This document shows, piece after piece, positions 25,090-35,035 of a stretch of DNA of 64,000 nt. Position numbers and translations under genes: made by a program. Source of the DNA: Frateuria_A sp051900535 (GTDB taxonomy: Bacteria; Pseudomonadota; Gammaproteobacteria; Xanthomonadales; Rhodanobacteraceae); the NCBI RefSeq assembly GCF_051900535.1, contig NZ_JBHZGI010000001.1, positions 558,001 to 622,000 of the forward strand, in the 5' to 3' direction. Within the stretch, counting starts at the first letter, position 1; each line of letters begins with the position of its first letter. The notes beneath the pieces were generated by a model. It was not told where the DNA came from. It saw only the letters and a list, made by a program, of their open reading frames with translations, and did no database searches.

Positions 25090-25158
25090 GTAGGAGCGCA
25101 CCCTGTGCGCGACCACGCCCCATCGGGACGCGCGGTCGCGCACAAGGTGCGCTCCTAC
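25090..25158. repeat. REP-like palindrome, family A (best copy)
   Basis: GTAGGAGCGCACCCTGTGCG at the left and CGCACAAGGTGCGCTCCTAC at the right form a nearly perfect 24-bp inverted pair about 20 bases apart. This is the cleanest copy of the family in the window and lies between gdh and nadK. Confidence 0.85.
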
Positions 25159-25162
25159 AGGG

Positions 25163-25187
25163 AGCCCGGGACGTGGAGTCCCGGGCA
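25163..25187 (-). terminator. GC-rich hairpin after gdh
   Basis: GCCCGGGAC-GTGGA-GTCCCGGGC sits 7 bases past the gdh stop. It has a 9-bp perfect stem but no T tract, so it may be an attenuator or RNA-stabilising end rather than a full terminator. Confidence 0.45.
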
Positions 25188-25193
25188 CTTGCA

Positions 25194-28100
25194 TCAACCC
25201 ACCGGCACCTGCGCCAGTTGCGCCAGGCGGCGGACGGCGACCGAGGCGATCGGGTAGTCCGCGTTCTGGGTCAGGATCTCGGCGAGCATGCTGCGGGTGT
25301 AGTTGAGCGTCGCATCGTCACGCTGCAGCCATGCCTGTACCGGCGAGACGTCCTTCCGGGCGCCGGCCAGCGCCAGCACCTGCTGGGCCAGTGCGCGATG
25401 CTGGTGGTTGAGCTCATCCAGCAGCGAACCGCGCGCCTGCGCATGCCAGTGGCCTTCCACCGGCAGCGCCTCGATCTGGCCGCGCAGCCATTCCAGGTCC
25501 AGCGTCTCGCCCAGTTCGTAGAACACCTTCGCGACCGCGGGAACGGGCTGGTTGCTCTGGCGCGCCACCTCGACCATGTCCAGCACTGCGCGCAACACCG
25601 GCATGCGGGCAAGGCGCACCGCCAGCTCGGCCGGCACGCCGAGGCCTTCCCACTTCTCGCAGCTGAGCTCGAAATCGGCCTTGCCGGTCTCGGTCAGCAC
25701 CTCGGGCAGGCCCTGGCGCAGGGCGGTGACGCCGGCCTGGTAGCGCTCGACGTTGGCGGCGATGTCCAGGCTGGCGCCGGGACGGTTGAGCAGCCAGCGC
25801 GTCATGTGCCGCAGCTGCGACCAGATCTGCATGATCGCGTCGATCTGGGTGTCCTCGGCGACCTTGCCGTCGAGCGCCTCGATCTCGGCCCACAGCTCAC
25901 GCGCATCAAGGATCTCGCGCGCGGCGGTGTACGCCTTGGCGATCGACGCCGGGCCCTGCCCGGTGTCCTCCTGCATGCGCATCATGAAGGTGGCGCCCAT
26001 GCGGTTGATCGTCGAGTTGGTCACCGCGGTGGCGATGATCTCGCGCTTCAGGCGATGGCGCTGCATGTTGGCCGCGTACTTCTCGTGCAGCGGCTCGGGG
26101 AAGTAGCGCACCAGCTCCTTGGACAGGTACGGGTCTTCCGGCACGTCCGACTCGAGCAGCTGCTGGAACAGCTTGATCTTGTCGTAGGACAGCAGCACCG
26201 AAAGCTCCGGCCGGGTCAGGCCCTGGTGGCGCGCCTTGCGCTCGGTCAGCTCGGCGTCGGACGGCAGGTTCTCGACCTGGCGATCGAGCAGGCCCTCGGC
26301 CTCCAGCTGGCGGATGAAGTGCGCCATCGAGCCCAGCCGCTTGACCGACTGGTGCTCCATGAGCGTGATCGCCTGGTTCTGGCGGTAGTTGTCCCACAGC
26401 ACCAGCTGGCCAACCTCGTCGGTCATCGCGGCGAGCTGCTTGTTGCGGCCCTCCTCGGTCAGCTCGCCGCGGCGCACGGCGTCGTTGAGGAGGATCTTGA
26501 TGTTCACCTCGTGGTCGGAGGTGTCCACGCCGGCGGAGTTGTCGATGAAGTCGGTGTTGAGCAGCACGCCGTGCTGGGCGGCCTCGATGCGGCCCTTCTG
26601 GGTGAAGCCCAGGTTGCCGCCCTCGCCCACCACCTTGCAGCGCAGTTCGCCACCGTTGATGCGCAGCGCGTTGTTGGCGCGGTCGCCCACGTCGGCGTTG
26701 GTCTCCTGCGAGGATTTCACGTAGGTGCCGATACCGCCGTTCCACAGCAGGTCGACCGGCGCCTTGAGGATCGCGCTCATCAGCTCGTTCGGATTAAGCT
26801 GTGTCACGTCCTCCTTAAGGCCCAGCGCCTGGCGCACCTGCGGCGAGACCGGGATCGACTTGGCGCTGCGCGGATAGATGCCGCCACCTTCGGAAATCAG
26901 CGACTTGTCGTAGTCCTCCCAGCTAGAGCGCGGGATCTTGAACATGCGCTGGCGCTCGGCGAAGGACTTCGCCGCATCCGGGTTCGGGTCCAGGAAGATG
27001 TGGCGATGGTCGAACGCGGCCAGCAGCCGGATGTGCTCGGAGAGCATCATGCCGTTACCGAACACGTCACCGGACATGTCGCCGATGCCCACGCAGGTGA
27101 AGTCCTGCGTCTGCGAATCGCGTCCGAGCGCGCGGAAATGGCGCTTGACCGATTCCCACGCACCCTTGGCGGTGATGCCCATGCCCTTGTGGTCGTAGCC
27201 GTTCGAGCCGCCGGAGGCGAACGCGTCGCCCAGCCAGAAGTTGTGCTCGATGGAGATGGCGTTGGCGATGTCGGAGAACGTCGCCGTGCCCTTGTCGGCC
27301 GCGACCACCAGGTACGGATCGTCCTGGTCGTGGCGCACCACCTCGTGCGGCGGAACGACCTTGCCCTCGACCAGGTTGTCGGTGATGTCGAGCAGGCCGT
27401 TGATGAACATCTTGTAGCAGGCGATGCCCTCGGCCTGCTGCGCGTCGCGGTCGCCGCCGACCGGCGGGCGCTTGACGAAGAAGCCGCCCTTGGAACCGAC
27501 CGGCACGATGACGGTGTTCTTCACCATCTGCGCCTTGACCAGGCCCAGCACCTCGGTGCGGAAGTCCTCGCGGCGGTCGGACCAGCGCAGGCCGCCACGC
27601 GCGACCGCGCCGAAGCGCAGGTGGATGCCTTCCACGCGCGCGGCCGACACGAAGATCTCGCGGTAGGGCACCGGCTTGGGCAGCTCCGGCACCTTGTGCG
27701 AATCGAACTTGTAGCTGATGTACGGGCGGAACGCGCCGTCCCACTGCTGGAAGAAGCTCGTGCGCAGGGTGGCGCGGATCACGTTCAGGAAGCTGCGCAG
27801 GATGCGGTCGTCGTCGAGGCTGGAGACGTTTTCCAGCAGCGTCGCGACGGCGTCTTCGAGGATCGCCACCTGCTCGGCGCGCGGACGCGAAAGCATGCCG
27901 ACCAGATTGTCGACCAGGGCCGGTTGCGCGGCCTGCACGTTGCCCGGGATCAGCACGCGCATCTCGGCGTTCAGCAACTCGCCCGCGGTCTGCAGTTCGT
28001 CGGCCGAGAGGCTTTCGCGACGCGGGTCGAACTTCGCGTTGAACAGTTCCACCAGCACGCCGGCAATGGCCGGATAGCGGTTGAGCGCGTCTTCCATGTA

Positions 28101-30125
28101 GGCCTGCGAGAACGACACGCCGGTCTGCAGCAGGTACTTGCAGTAGCCGCGCAGCACGGCGACCTGGCGCCAGTTGAGCTTGGCGCCCAGCACCAGCCGG
28201 TTGAAACCGTCGTTTTCCGCGTTGCCGCGCCAGATCTGCTCGAAGGCGTCCTCGAACAGGGTGCCGACCTGTTCGACGCTGAAAGTGAGGTGGCCGACCG
28301 GCTGCACCTCGAAGTCCTGGATGAACAGCGGCGTGCCGCCGGTGCGTACGTCGTAGACGTGCTCGGTGAGCACGCGCAGGCCGAGGTTTTCAAGCTGCGG
28401 CAGCACCTCCGACAGCGCGATGTCGCTGCCGGAACGGTAGACCTTGAAGCGCAGTTCGTCCGGGCGCCGCGGCGGATGGTAGAAGGACATGCGTACGGCG
28501 TCGTCGCCTTCGAGCTGCGAAAGCTCGTAGACGTCCTCGGCCGCCACTTCCGCGCTCACCTCGTCGACGTAGCCGACCGGCAGCGCCTTGACGTAGCGGT
28601 TGGCCAGCACCACGCCCTCGTGGTCGCCGCGGGCCTGGACCAGCGCGTCGCGCACATCGTCGTGCCAGTTGCGCACGATGGCAGCCACCGCCTGCTCCAG
28701 CGCGGCGCTGTCATAGGTCGCGCGATCGCCGATCTTCGGACGCACCACCACATGCAGGCGGGCCAGTGCGGCCTCGCCCATCAATACGGCGGAGTCGACG
28801 TGCTCGCCGTGCAGCGCATCGCGCAGCAGGTTCTCGATGCGCTCGCGCACCGTGGTGTTGAAGCGCTCCCGCGGCACGTAGACCAGGCACGTGTAGAAGC
28901 GTCCATAGCGATCGCGGCGCACGAACAGGCGCGTGCGCGCGCGCTGGCGCAGCTCCAGGATTCCGCTGGCAGTGCTGGACAGTTCGTCCTCGCTGCTCTG
29001 GAACAGCTCGTCGCGCGGCAGCGTCTCCAGGATGTGGCGCAGCGACTTGCCCGAGTAGGAATCGCGCTTGAGGCCCGAGCGGCACATCACCGCCTCGACC
29101 TTCTGGCGCACCAGAGGCACGTCCTGCGGGCGGGCCATGTAGGCGTTGGAGGAGAACAGGCCCAGGAAGCGTTGCTCGGCGATCGGCTTGCCGTTGGCGT
29201 CGAACTTGAGCACGCCCACGTAATCCATGTAGCCGGGCCGGTGCACGTGCGAACGGGCGTTGGTCTTGGTCAGGATGATCGCGTCGGTCGAACCGGACTG
29301 CGGCAGCGACGAGGCGGCCAGGCTGCGTAGCGAACGCGGCGCCATCGAACGCTCGCTGCCGCGCAGGATGCCCAGCCCCGAATCGTTGATGGCGCGCAGC
29401 ACTTCCTCGCCATCGGCCTCGGTCACCTCGTATTCGCGATAGCCCAGGAAGGTGAAGTTGTCGTCGGCCAGCCAGTGCAGGAACGACGAAGCCTCGCCCA
29501 CCGCGCTCTCGCCCAGCGGCAGCTTGCGCTGCGGCAGCTCGGCGGCGATCGCCAGCGCCTTGTCGCGCATGGTCGCCCAGTCGTCGACGGCGACGCGTAC
29601 ATCTTCCAGCGCCGCCTCGACGCGCGCCTTGAGCGCGGCCTGCGCCGCTTCGTCGGCCACCCGGTCGACCTCGAAATGCATCACCGATTCCGGCTTGCCA
29701 CCGTCGCCGCCCAGCTGTTGCAGCTGCCCCTTGGCGTCGCGCGTGGCGCCGACCACCGGGTGGATCACCGCATGGATCTGCAGGTCGTCCGAAGCGACCA
29801 TGCTGACCGTGTCGACCAGGAACGGCATGTCGTCGGTAACGACCTCGATCACGCTGCGCCCGGCATGACCGCGCTCGGGGTTGAACACGCGCACCTTGGC
29901 GCGACCCGGTTCACGCTGCTGGATGAAATCGAGAATCCCGCCGATCAGGCCGGCCCACTCGGCCGGGGTATGCAGGTCCACGTCGCTGTGCGCCATGCGC
30001 GCGAAGAAGGCGCCGATAAAAAATTGCGCCTCATCAAGGCGCCCGGTCGCAAAGCCGCTTTTCTTCAGTTCCTCGAAGACAGCCGGGGGAACCGTGCTGT
30101 CGCTGGTCGCGCGAATGGCATTCAT
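25194..30125 (-). CDS. gdhB: NAD-specific glutamate dehydrogenase, large (180-kDa class)
   Basis: 1643 residues, the length of the large bacterial NAD-GDH class. It deaminates glutamate to 2-oxoglutarate and ammonium, feeding carbon to the TCA cycle. Residues 1-700 form the regulatory N-terminal region with ACT-like parts (FNPERGHAGRSVIEVVTDD). The catalytic core begins near 720, with VGSKGGFFVKRPP (about 873-885) containing the conserved lysines and TCVGIGDMSGDVFGNGMML the dinucleotide-binding segment. The helical C-terminal region (about 1180-1643) is typical of the family. Single gene with long gaps on both sides. No glutamate-synthesis genes are nearby. Confidence 0.95.
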   Translation of the reverse strand: MNAIRATSDSTVPPAVFEELKKSGFATGRLDEAQFFIGAFFARMAHSDVDLHTPAEWAGLIGGILDFIQQREPGRAKVRVFNPERGHAGRSVIEVVTDDMPFLVDTVSMVASDDLQIHAVIHPVVGATRDAKGQLQQLGGDGGKPESVMHFEVDRVADEAAQAALKARVEAALEDVRVAVDDWATMRDKALAIAAELPQRKLPLGESAVGEASSFLHWLADDNFTFLGYREYEVTEADGEEVLRAINDSGLGILRGSERSMAPRSLRSLAASSLPQSGSTDAIILTKTNARSHVHRPGYMDYVGVLKFDANGKPIAEQRFLGLFSSNAYMARPQDVPLVRQKVEAVMCRSGLKRDSYSGKSLRHILETLPRDELFQSSEDELSSTASGILELRQRARTRLFVRRDRYGRFYTCLVYVPRERFNTTVRERIENLLRDALHGEHVDSAVLMGEAALARLHVVVRPKIGDRATYDSAALEQAVAAIVRNWHDDVRDALVQARGDHEGVVLANRYVKALPVGYVDEVSAEVAAEDVYELSQLEGDDAVRMSFYHPPRRPDELRFKVYRSGSDIALSEVLPQLENLGLRVLTEHVYDVRTGGTPLFIQDFEVQPVGHLTFSVEQVGTLFEDAFEQIWRGNAENDGFNRLVLGAKLNWRQVAVLRGYCKYLLQTGVSFSQAYMEDALNRYPAIAGVLVELFNAKFDPRRESLSADELQTAGELLNAEMRVLIPGNVQAAQPALVDNLVGMLSRPRAEQVAILEDAVATLLENVSSLDDDRILRSFLNVIRATLRTSFFQQWDGAFRPYISYKFDSHKVPELPKPVPYREIFVSAARVEGIHLRFGAVARGGLRWSDRREDFRTEVLGLVKAQMVKNTVIVPVGSKGGFFVKRPPVGGDRDAQQAEGIACYKMFINGLLDITDNLVEGKVVPPHEVVRHDQDDPYLVVAADKGTATFSDIANAISIEHNFWLGDAFASGGSNGYDHKGMGITAKGAWESVKRHFRALGRDSQTQDFTCVGIGDMSGDVFGNGMMLSEHIRLLAAFDHRHIFLDPNPDAAKSFAERQRMFKIPRSSWEDYDKSLISEGGGIYPRSAKSIPVSPQVRQALGLKEDVTQLNPNELMSAILKAPVDLLWNGGIGTYVKSSQETNADVGDRANNALRINGGELRCKVVGEGGNLGFTQKGRIEAAQHGVLLNTDFIDNSAGVDTSDHEVNIKILLNDAVRRGELTEEGRNKQLAAMTDEVGQLVLWDNYRQNQAITLMEHQSVKRLGSMAHFIRQLEAEGLLDRQVENLPSDAELTERKARHQGLTRPELSVLLSYDKIKLFQQLLESDVPEDPYLSKELVRYFPEPLHEKYAANMQRHRLKREIIATAVTNSTINRMGATFMMRMQEDTGQGPASIAKAYTAAREILDARELWAEIEALDGKVAEDTQIDAIMQIWSQLRHMTRWLLNRPGASLDIAANVERYQAGVTALRQGLPEVLTETGKADFELSCEKWEGLGVPAELAVRLARMPVLRAVLDMVEVARQSNQPVPAVAKVFYELGETLDLEWLRGQIEALPVEGHWHAQARGSLLDELNHQHRALAQQVLALAGARKDVSPVQAWLQRDDATLNYTRSMLAEILTQNADYPIASVAVRRLAQLAQVPVG

Positions 30126-30614
30126 GGCATCTGCTTGTCAGTGGAAACGAGTGGTGCCCACGCTGGGGAGGCGTAAAGCCCGAAAAGGATACGCCTCGCG
30201 TCAGGTCGATTCCACCGATGAGGCCCGTTGAGGCGAGTGCCCGGGCCTGTTGCCGTAGCCACGTTCAGGCTGGTCATGCATGCATGGCAAGGCGATACCG
30301 GCGCGGGAGCGAAGCCCGTGCGCTGCCGCATGGTCGCGACAATGCAACACGGTCGCGCAAAGACTGCGTTCCTGCGCCCAAGCGCGACTCAGTGACCGGC
30401 CTTTGTCCACAACATCCGGCGGCGCGCAAGATCTTGGCCGCGACAGTTCGCAAAATGTAAACTCGCCGGTATAGTTGCGCGTTTCAGCCGACGGTGCCCC
30501 CCCCGCCGGCACGCCGTGTCACGACCACTGGCACTGGTCGGCCACGTCGGCACTCGTATGCTCCCCGGCTTCCCCGCCGCGTCCCCGGTCACGCCTCATA
30601 AGAATGGAGTTCCC
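30126..30614 (+). promoter_or_regulatory. Divergent intergenic region with RND-operon promoter
   Basis: 489 bases between divergent gdh and the RND operon, with no credible gene. A degenerate family-A palindrome lies at 30302-30378. Two overlapping promoter candidates precede the adaptor: TTGGCC-18-TAAACT (30434-30463) and TTCGCA-17-TATAGT (30447-30475). The adaptor has a GGAGT ribosome site at 30606-30610. I see no obvious TetR operator. Confidence 0.5.
30302..30378. repeat. REP-like palindrome, family A (degenerate)
   Basis: GCGGGAGCGAAGCCCGTGCG at the left, GGTCGCGC..AAAGACTGCGTTCCTGC at the right; same layout as the 25090 element but with many mismatches. Confidence 0.45.
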
Positions 30615-31832
30615 ATGAAGTCCACGACAACGCGCACCCTGGCCCTGTGCCTCGGCATGCTCGCCCTCGCCGCCTGCGGCGGCAAGGACCAGCCGCAGGG
30701 GCAGCAGCAGATGCCGCCGCCGCAGGTAGGTGTGATCACCCTCAAGGCGCAGACCGTGCCGCTGACCAAGGACCTGGTCGGACGCCTGTCCCCGTTCCGC
30801 AGCGCCGACGTGCGCGCCCGCGTACCGGGCGTACTGCTCAAGCGTGCCTACGACGAAGGCACCGATGTCGAGAAGGGCCAGCTTCTCTTCCAGATCGACC
30901 CGGCGCCGCTGAAAGCCACGCTGGGTGCCGCCCAGGCCAGCCTGGCGCAGGCGCAGGCCAGCTATACCAATGCGAAGGTCAACGCCAGCCGCGCACGCGA
31001 GCTCGCGCCCAAGGGTTATGTCTCCAAGTCCGACCTGGACAACGCACTGGCCACCGAGCGCAGCGCAGCGGCCGCCGTGCAGCAGGCACGCGCCTCGGTG
31101 CAGTCGGCGCAGATCAACCTCGGCTATGCCGACGTGCGCTCGCCGATCGACGGCCGCGCTGGCCAGCAGCAGGTCACCGAGGGCGCGCTGGTCGGCCAGG
31201 GCGAGGCCACGCTGCTGACCACCGTGGAGCAGATCGATCCGCTGTACGTGAACTTCAACATGAGCGTCTCCGAGCTGGAGCAGCTGCGCCAGGCGCAGGG
31301 CCAGGGCAACGTCTCGCTGGCCGTCGCCGGCAAGAGCGGTCAGGACGCCAGCGTGCGCGTCAGCCTTCCCGACGGCACTGCCTACGCGCAGCCGGGCGCG
31401 GTCGACTTCTCCTCCACCTCGGTGGACCCGGCGACCGGCGCGGTGACGCTGCGCGCGCGCATCCCCAACCCCGAGCACGCCCTGCTGCCCGGCATGTACG
31501 TCACGATCGAAGCGTCGCTCGGCCAGCGCCACAACGTGTTCGTGGTGCCACAGGCGGCGGTGCTGCGTGACACCGTCGGTGCTTACGTCTTCGTGGTCGG
31601 CCCCGATGGCAAGGTCGCGCGCCACGATGTCACCACTGCCTCCATGCAGGAGGGCAACTGGGTTGTCACAAGCGGCCTGAAGGCCGGCGAGAAGGTGATC
31701 GTCTCGGGGGTGCAGAACGTCAAGGAAGGCGCCCCGGCCAACCCGTCCCCGTGGCAGCCGCCGGCTCCTGCCGGCCAGGCTCCGGCTGCCGCGAAGGCGC
31801 CGGCCGCCGCCGCGACCGCGCGCGGCAAGTAA
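30615..31832 (+). CDS. RND efflux periplasmic adaptor lipoprotein
   Basis: 405 residues. A signal peptide with lipobox LALAAC (Cys near residue 20) makes it an inner-membrane-anchored lipoprotein. The membrane-fusion architecture follows: beta-barrel/lipoyl half (about 40-85, VRARVPGVLLKRAYDEGTDV), an alpha-helical hairpin (about 95-165) that meets the outer-membrane channel, the second lipoyl half (YADVRSPIDGRAG), then beta-barrel and membrane-proximal domains. The tail is an Ala/Pro-rich stretch. It couples the pump 12 bases downstream to a TolC-type channel. AcrA/MexA-like; specificity is not readable. Confidence 0.93.
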   Translation: MKSTTTRTLALCLGMLALAACGGKDQPQGQQQMPPPQVGVITLKAQTVPLTKDLVGRLSPFRSADVRARVPGVLLKRAYDEGTDVEKGQLLFQIDPAPLKATLGAAQASLAQAQASYTNAKVNASRARELAPKGYVSKSDLDNALATERSAAAAVQQARASVQSAQINLGYADVRSPIDGRAGQQQVTEGALVGQGEATLLTTVEQIDPLYVNFNMSVSELEQLRQAQGQGNVSLAVAGKSGQDASVRVSLPDGTAYAQPGAVDFSSTSVDPATGAVTLRARIPNPEHALLPGMYVTIEASLGQRHNVFVVPQAAVLRDTVGAYVFVVGPDGKVARHDVTTASMQEGNWVVTSGLKAGEKVIVSGVQNVKEGAPANPSPWQPPAPAGQAPAAAKAPAAAATARGK

Positions 31833-31844
31833 CGGAGCGCCCTC

Positions 31845-34800
31845 ATGCCGAGTTTCTTCATCGACCGCCCGATCTTTGCCTGGGTGGTGGCCATCCTGAT
31901 TTCGCTGGGCGGCGTGCTGGCCATCCTCAACCTGGGCGTGGAGTCCTACCCCAACATCGCGCCGCCCTCGGTGACGGTCAGCGCGTCCTATCCGGGCGCC
32001 AGCGCCGAGACCACCGAGAAGGCCGTCACCCAGGTCATCGAACAGCAGCTGACGGGCATCGACCACCTGCTGTACTTCAGTTCCTCCTCCAGCGCCAGCG
32101 GCCGCGCCAGCATCACGCTGACCTTCGAGAGCGGCACCGACCCGGACATCGCCCAGGTGCAGGTGCAGAACAAGGTCTCGCTGGCCACGCCCCGCCTGCC
32201 CTCGGAAGTGACCCAGCAGGGCGTGGTGGTGGCCAAGGCCAACGCCGGCTTCCTGATGGTGGTCGCGCTGAAGTCCGACAACCCCAGCATCGACCGCGAC
32301 CGCCTGAGCGACATCGTCGGCTCGCAGGTGCTCGACCAGATCGCCCGCGTGCCGGGCGTGGGCAGCACCAACCAGTTCGGCTCCGAGTACGCCATGCGCA
32401 TCTGGCTCGACCCGGACAAGCTGCACGGCTATGACCTCTCGGCCACCGAAGTGCTGAACGCGATCCGCGCGCAGAACGTGCAGTTCGCCGCGGGCTCGAT
32501 CGGTGCCGATCCGGCGTTGCCCGGCCAGGGCTTCACCGCGACGGTGTCGACCGAAGGACGCTTCACCACGCCCGAGCAGTTCGCCGGCATCATCCTGCGC
32601 GCCAACCCGGATGGCACCACGGTCAAGCTGGGCGACGTGGCCCGGATCAGTTTCGGTCCCGGCAACTACGGCTTCAACACCACGGTGGACGGCAAGCCGA
32701 TCGGCGCCTTCGCGATCCAGCTGCTGCCCGGCGCCAACGCGCTCAACGTGGCCACCGCCGTGCGCGGCAAGATGGACGAGCTGGCGCCCAGCTTTCCGCC
32801 GGGCGTGACCTGGTTCAGCCCGTACGACAGCACCACCTTCGTGAGGATCTCCATCGATGAGGTGGTGCACACGCTGATCGAGGCGATCATCCTCGTCTTC
32901 CTGGTGATGCTGCTGTTCCTGCAGAACATCCGCGCCACCATCATTCCGACGCTGGTGATCCCGGTCGCCCTGCTGGGCACGTTTCTGGGCATGCTCGTGC
33001 TGGGCTTCACCATCAACCAGCTGACCCTGTTCGGCATGGTGCTGGCCATCGGCATCGTGGTCGACGACGCGATCGTGGTGATCGAGAACGTCGAACGCAT
33101 CATGACCGAGGAGAACCTGTCGCCGAAGGAGGCCACGCGCAAGGCGATGGGCCAGATCACCGGCGCAGTGGTGGCGATCACCGTGGTGCTGACGGCGGTG
33201 TTCGTGCCCTCGGCGCTGCAGCCGGGCGCCTCGGGCATCATCTACAAGCAGTTCGCGCTGACCATTGCGGTGTCGATGGGCTTCTCGGCCTTCCTGGCGC
33301 TTTCCTTCACGCCGGCGTTGTGCGCGAGCTTCCTCAAGCCCGAGCACCACAAGAAGAAGAACGTCGTCTTCCGCAAGTTCAACCAGTTCTTCGACTGGAC
33401 CACGCGCACCTACACCGGCCACGTTGGTGGCGCCGTGCGGCACGCGCCGCGCTGGATGTTCGTGTTCGTGCTGGTCGCGGTGCTGGCCGGCTTCCTGTAC
33501 ACCCGCCTGCCCGGCAGCTTCCTGCCCGAGGAGGACCAGGGTTACGCGATGTCGATCATCCAGCTGCCACCGGGCGCGACCCGGCAGCGCACCGAAGAGG
33601 TGATGGCGGAAATGCTGAAGGTCCTGAAGAAGGATCCGGCGGTCGACACCGTGCTGCAGGTCGCCGGCTTCAGCTTCATCGGTTCCGGCGAGAACGCCGG
33701 TATGGCGTTCATCAAGCTCAAGGACTGGTCGGATCGCGACGTTACCGCCGCGGAATTCATCCAGCGGGCGAACATGTCGCTGTTCCAGATCCACGATGCG
33801 CGCATCTTCGTGGTCAATATCCCGACGGTACAGGGCCTGGGCCAGTTCGGCGGCTTCGACATGTACCTGCAGGATCGCAGCGGCGCCGGCCGCGAAGCGC
33901 TCACGCAGGCGCGCAACACGCTGCTGGGCAAGGCCAGCCAGGATCCGGTGCTGACCGGCGTGCGCCCCAATGCGCTCGAAGACGCGCCGCAGTTGCACCT
34001 GGACGTGGACCGCGTACAGGCGCAATCGATGGGCCTGTCGGTGGGCGACATCTACAACGCGGTCGGCCTGATGCTGGCGCCGGTGTACGTCAACGACTTC
34101 ACCTACGGCGGGCGCGTCAAGCGCGTGATCATGCAGGCCGACGCGCCCTACCGCATGAGTCCGGATGCGCTGCAGCACTTCTTCACCCCCAGCAGCACGC
34201 AAACCACTGGCGCGGGCACGCCGGAGATGATCCCGCTGTCCAACGTGGTGCACGCGGACTGGCAGATGGGCTCGCCCTCGTTGAACCGCTACAACGGTTA
34301 CGCCGCGGTCGAGATCGTCGGCTCGCCGACCCCGGGCCATGCCTCGGGCGAGGCGATGGCCGAGATGGAGAACATCGTCACCAACGACCTGCCGCAGGGC
34401 TACGGCTTCGACTGGACCGGCCAGTCCTACCAGGAAATCCTTTCCGGCAACGCCGCCACGCTGCTGATGGTGCTGTCGATCGTGATCGTGTTCCTGGCGC
34501 TGGCGGCGCTCTACGAGAGTTGGTCGATCCCGGTCTCGGTGCTGCTGGTGTTGCCGCTGGGTCTCCTGGGCGCGGTGGTGTTCACGCTGTTGCGCGGGCT
34601 GCCCAACGACATCTACTTCAAGGTCGGCCTCATCACGGTGATCGGCCTGGCGGCGAAGAACGCGATCCTGATCGTGGAGTTCGCGGTGGAGCAGCAGGCG
34701 CACGGCCGTACGTTGCGCGAAGGCGTGATCGAGGCGGCACGCCTGCGACTGCGGCCGATCCTGATGACCTCGCTGGCTTTCATCCTGGGCGTGTTCCCGC

Positions 34801-35024
34801 TGTTCGTTTCCTCGGGCGCCGGCGCCAACGCACGCCATGCGATCGGCACCGGCGTGGTCGGCGGCATGCTGTTCGCCACGTTCCTTGGCGTGCTGCTGAT
34901 CCCGGTGTTCTACGTGGTGGTGCGCCGGTTGCTGGGCGACAAGCTCGATGGCGACGGCACGGCGCAGCCGGGGATCGGCCATGGACCGCATACGTTCGAT
35001 TCGGATCCGCGCCGCGGGCACTAG
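31845..35024 (+). CDS. RND multidrug efflux pump (HAE1, AcrB-like)
   Basis: 1059 residues. It opens MPSFFIDRPIFAWVVAILIS, the HAE1 start, and has the usual twelve membrane helices with two large periplasmic loops (about 30-335 and 560-870). The proton-relay pair is GIVVDDAIVVIENVERIM (Asp-Asp near 406-407), with the helix-10 lysine in IGLAAKNAILIVEFAVE. A proton-driven exporter of drugs, dyes or solvents across the envelope. No outer-membrane channel gene and no regulator follow, so TolC and control must be encoded elsewhere. Starts 12 bases after the adaptor stop. Confidence 0.95.
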   Translation: MPSFFIDRPIFAWVVAILISLGGVLAILNLGVESYPNIAPPSVTVSASYPGASAETTEKAVTQVIEQQLTGIDHLLYFSSSSSASGRASITLTFESGTDPDIAQVQVQNKVSLATPRLPSEVTQQGVVVAKANAGFLMVVALKSDNPSIDRDRLSDIVGSQVLDQIARVPGVGSTNQFGSEYAMRIWLDPDKLHGYDLSATEVLNAIRAQNVQFAAGSIGADPALPGQGFTATVSTEGRFTTPEQFAGIILRANPDGTTVKLGDVARISFGPGNYGFNTTVDGKPIGAFAIQLLPGANALNVATAVRGKMDELAPSFPPGVTWFSPYDSTTFVRISIDEVVHTLIEAIILVFLVMLLFLQNIRATIIPTLVIPVALLGTFLGMLVLGFTINQLTLFGMVLAIGIVVDDAIVVIENVERIMTEENLSPKEATRKAMGQITGAVVAITVVLTAVFVPSALQPGASGIIYKQFALTIAVSMGFSAFLALSFTPALCASFLKPEHHKKKNVVFRKFNQFFDWTTRTYTGHVGGAVRHAPRWMFVFVLVAVLAGFLYTRLPGSFLPEEDQGYAMSIIQLPPGATRQRTEEVMAEMLKVLKKDPAVDTVLQVAGFSFIGSGENAGMAFIKLKDWSDRDVTAAEFIQRANMSLFQIHDARIFVVNIPTVQGLGQFGGFDMYLQDRSGAGREALTQARNTLLGKASQDPVLTGVRPNALEDAPQLHLDVDRVQAQSMGLSVGDIYNAVGLMLAPVYVNDFTYGGRVKRVIMQADAPYRMSPDALQHFFTPSSTQTTGAGTPEMIPLSNVVHADWQMGSPSLNRYNGYAAVEIVGSPTPGHASGEAMAEMENIVTNDLPQGYGFDWTGQSYQEILSGNAATLLMVLSIVIVFLALAALYESWSIPVSVLLVLPLGLLGAVVFTLLRGLPNDIYFKVGLITVIGLAAKNAILIVEFAVEQQAHGRTLREGVIEAARLRLRPILMTSLAFILGVFPLFVSSGAGANARHAIGTGVVGGMLFATFLGVLLIPVFYVVVRRLLGDKLDGDGTAQPGIGHGPHTFDSDPRRGH

Positions 35025-35035
35025 CCGAACACCTG

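Noticed and set aside
25173..29330. 1385-residue open frame opposite gdhB
   Set aside because: It mirrors the real gdhB frame in a GC-rich gene; the predicted protein is Arg/His/Leu-biased with no known domain. It is a reading-frame shadow.
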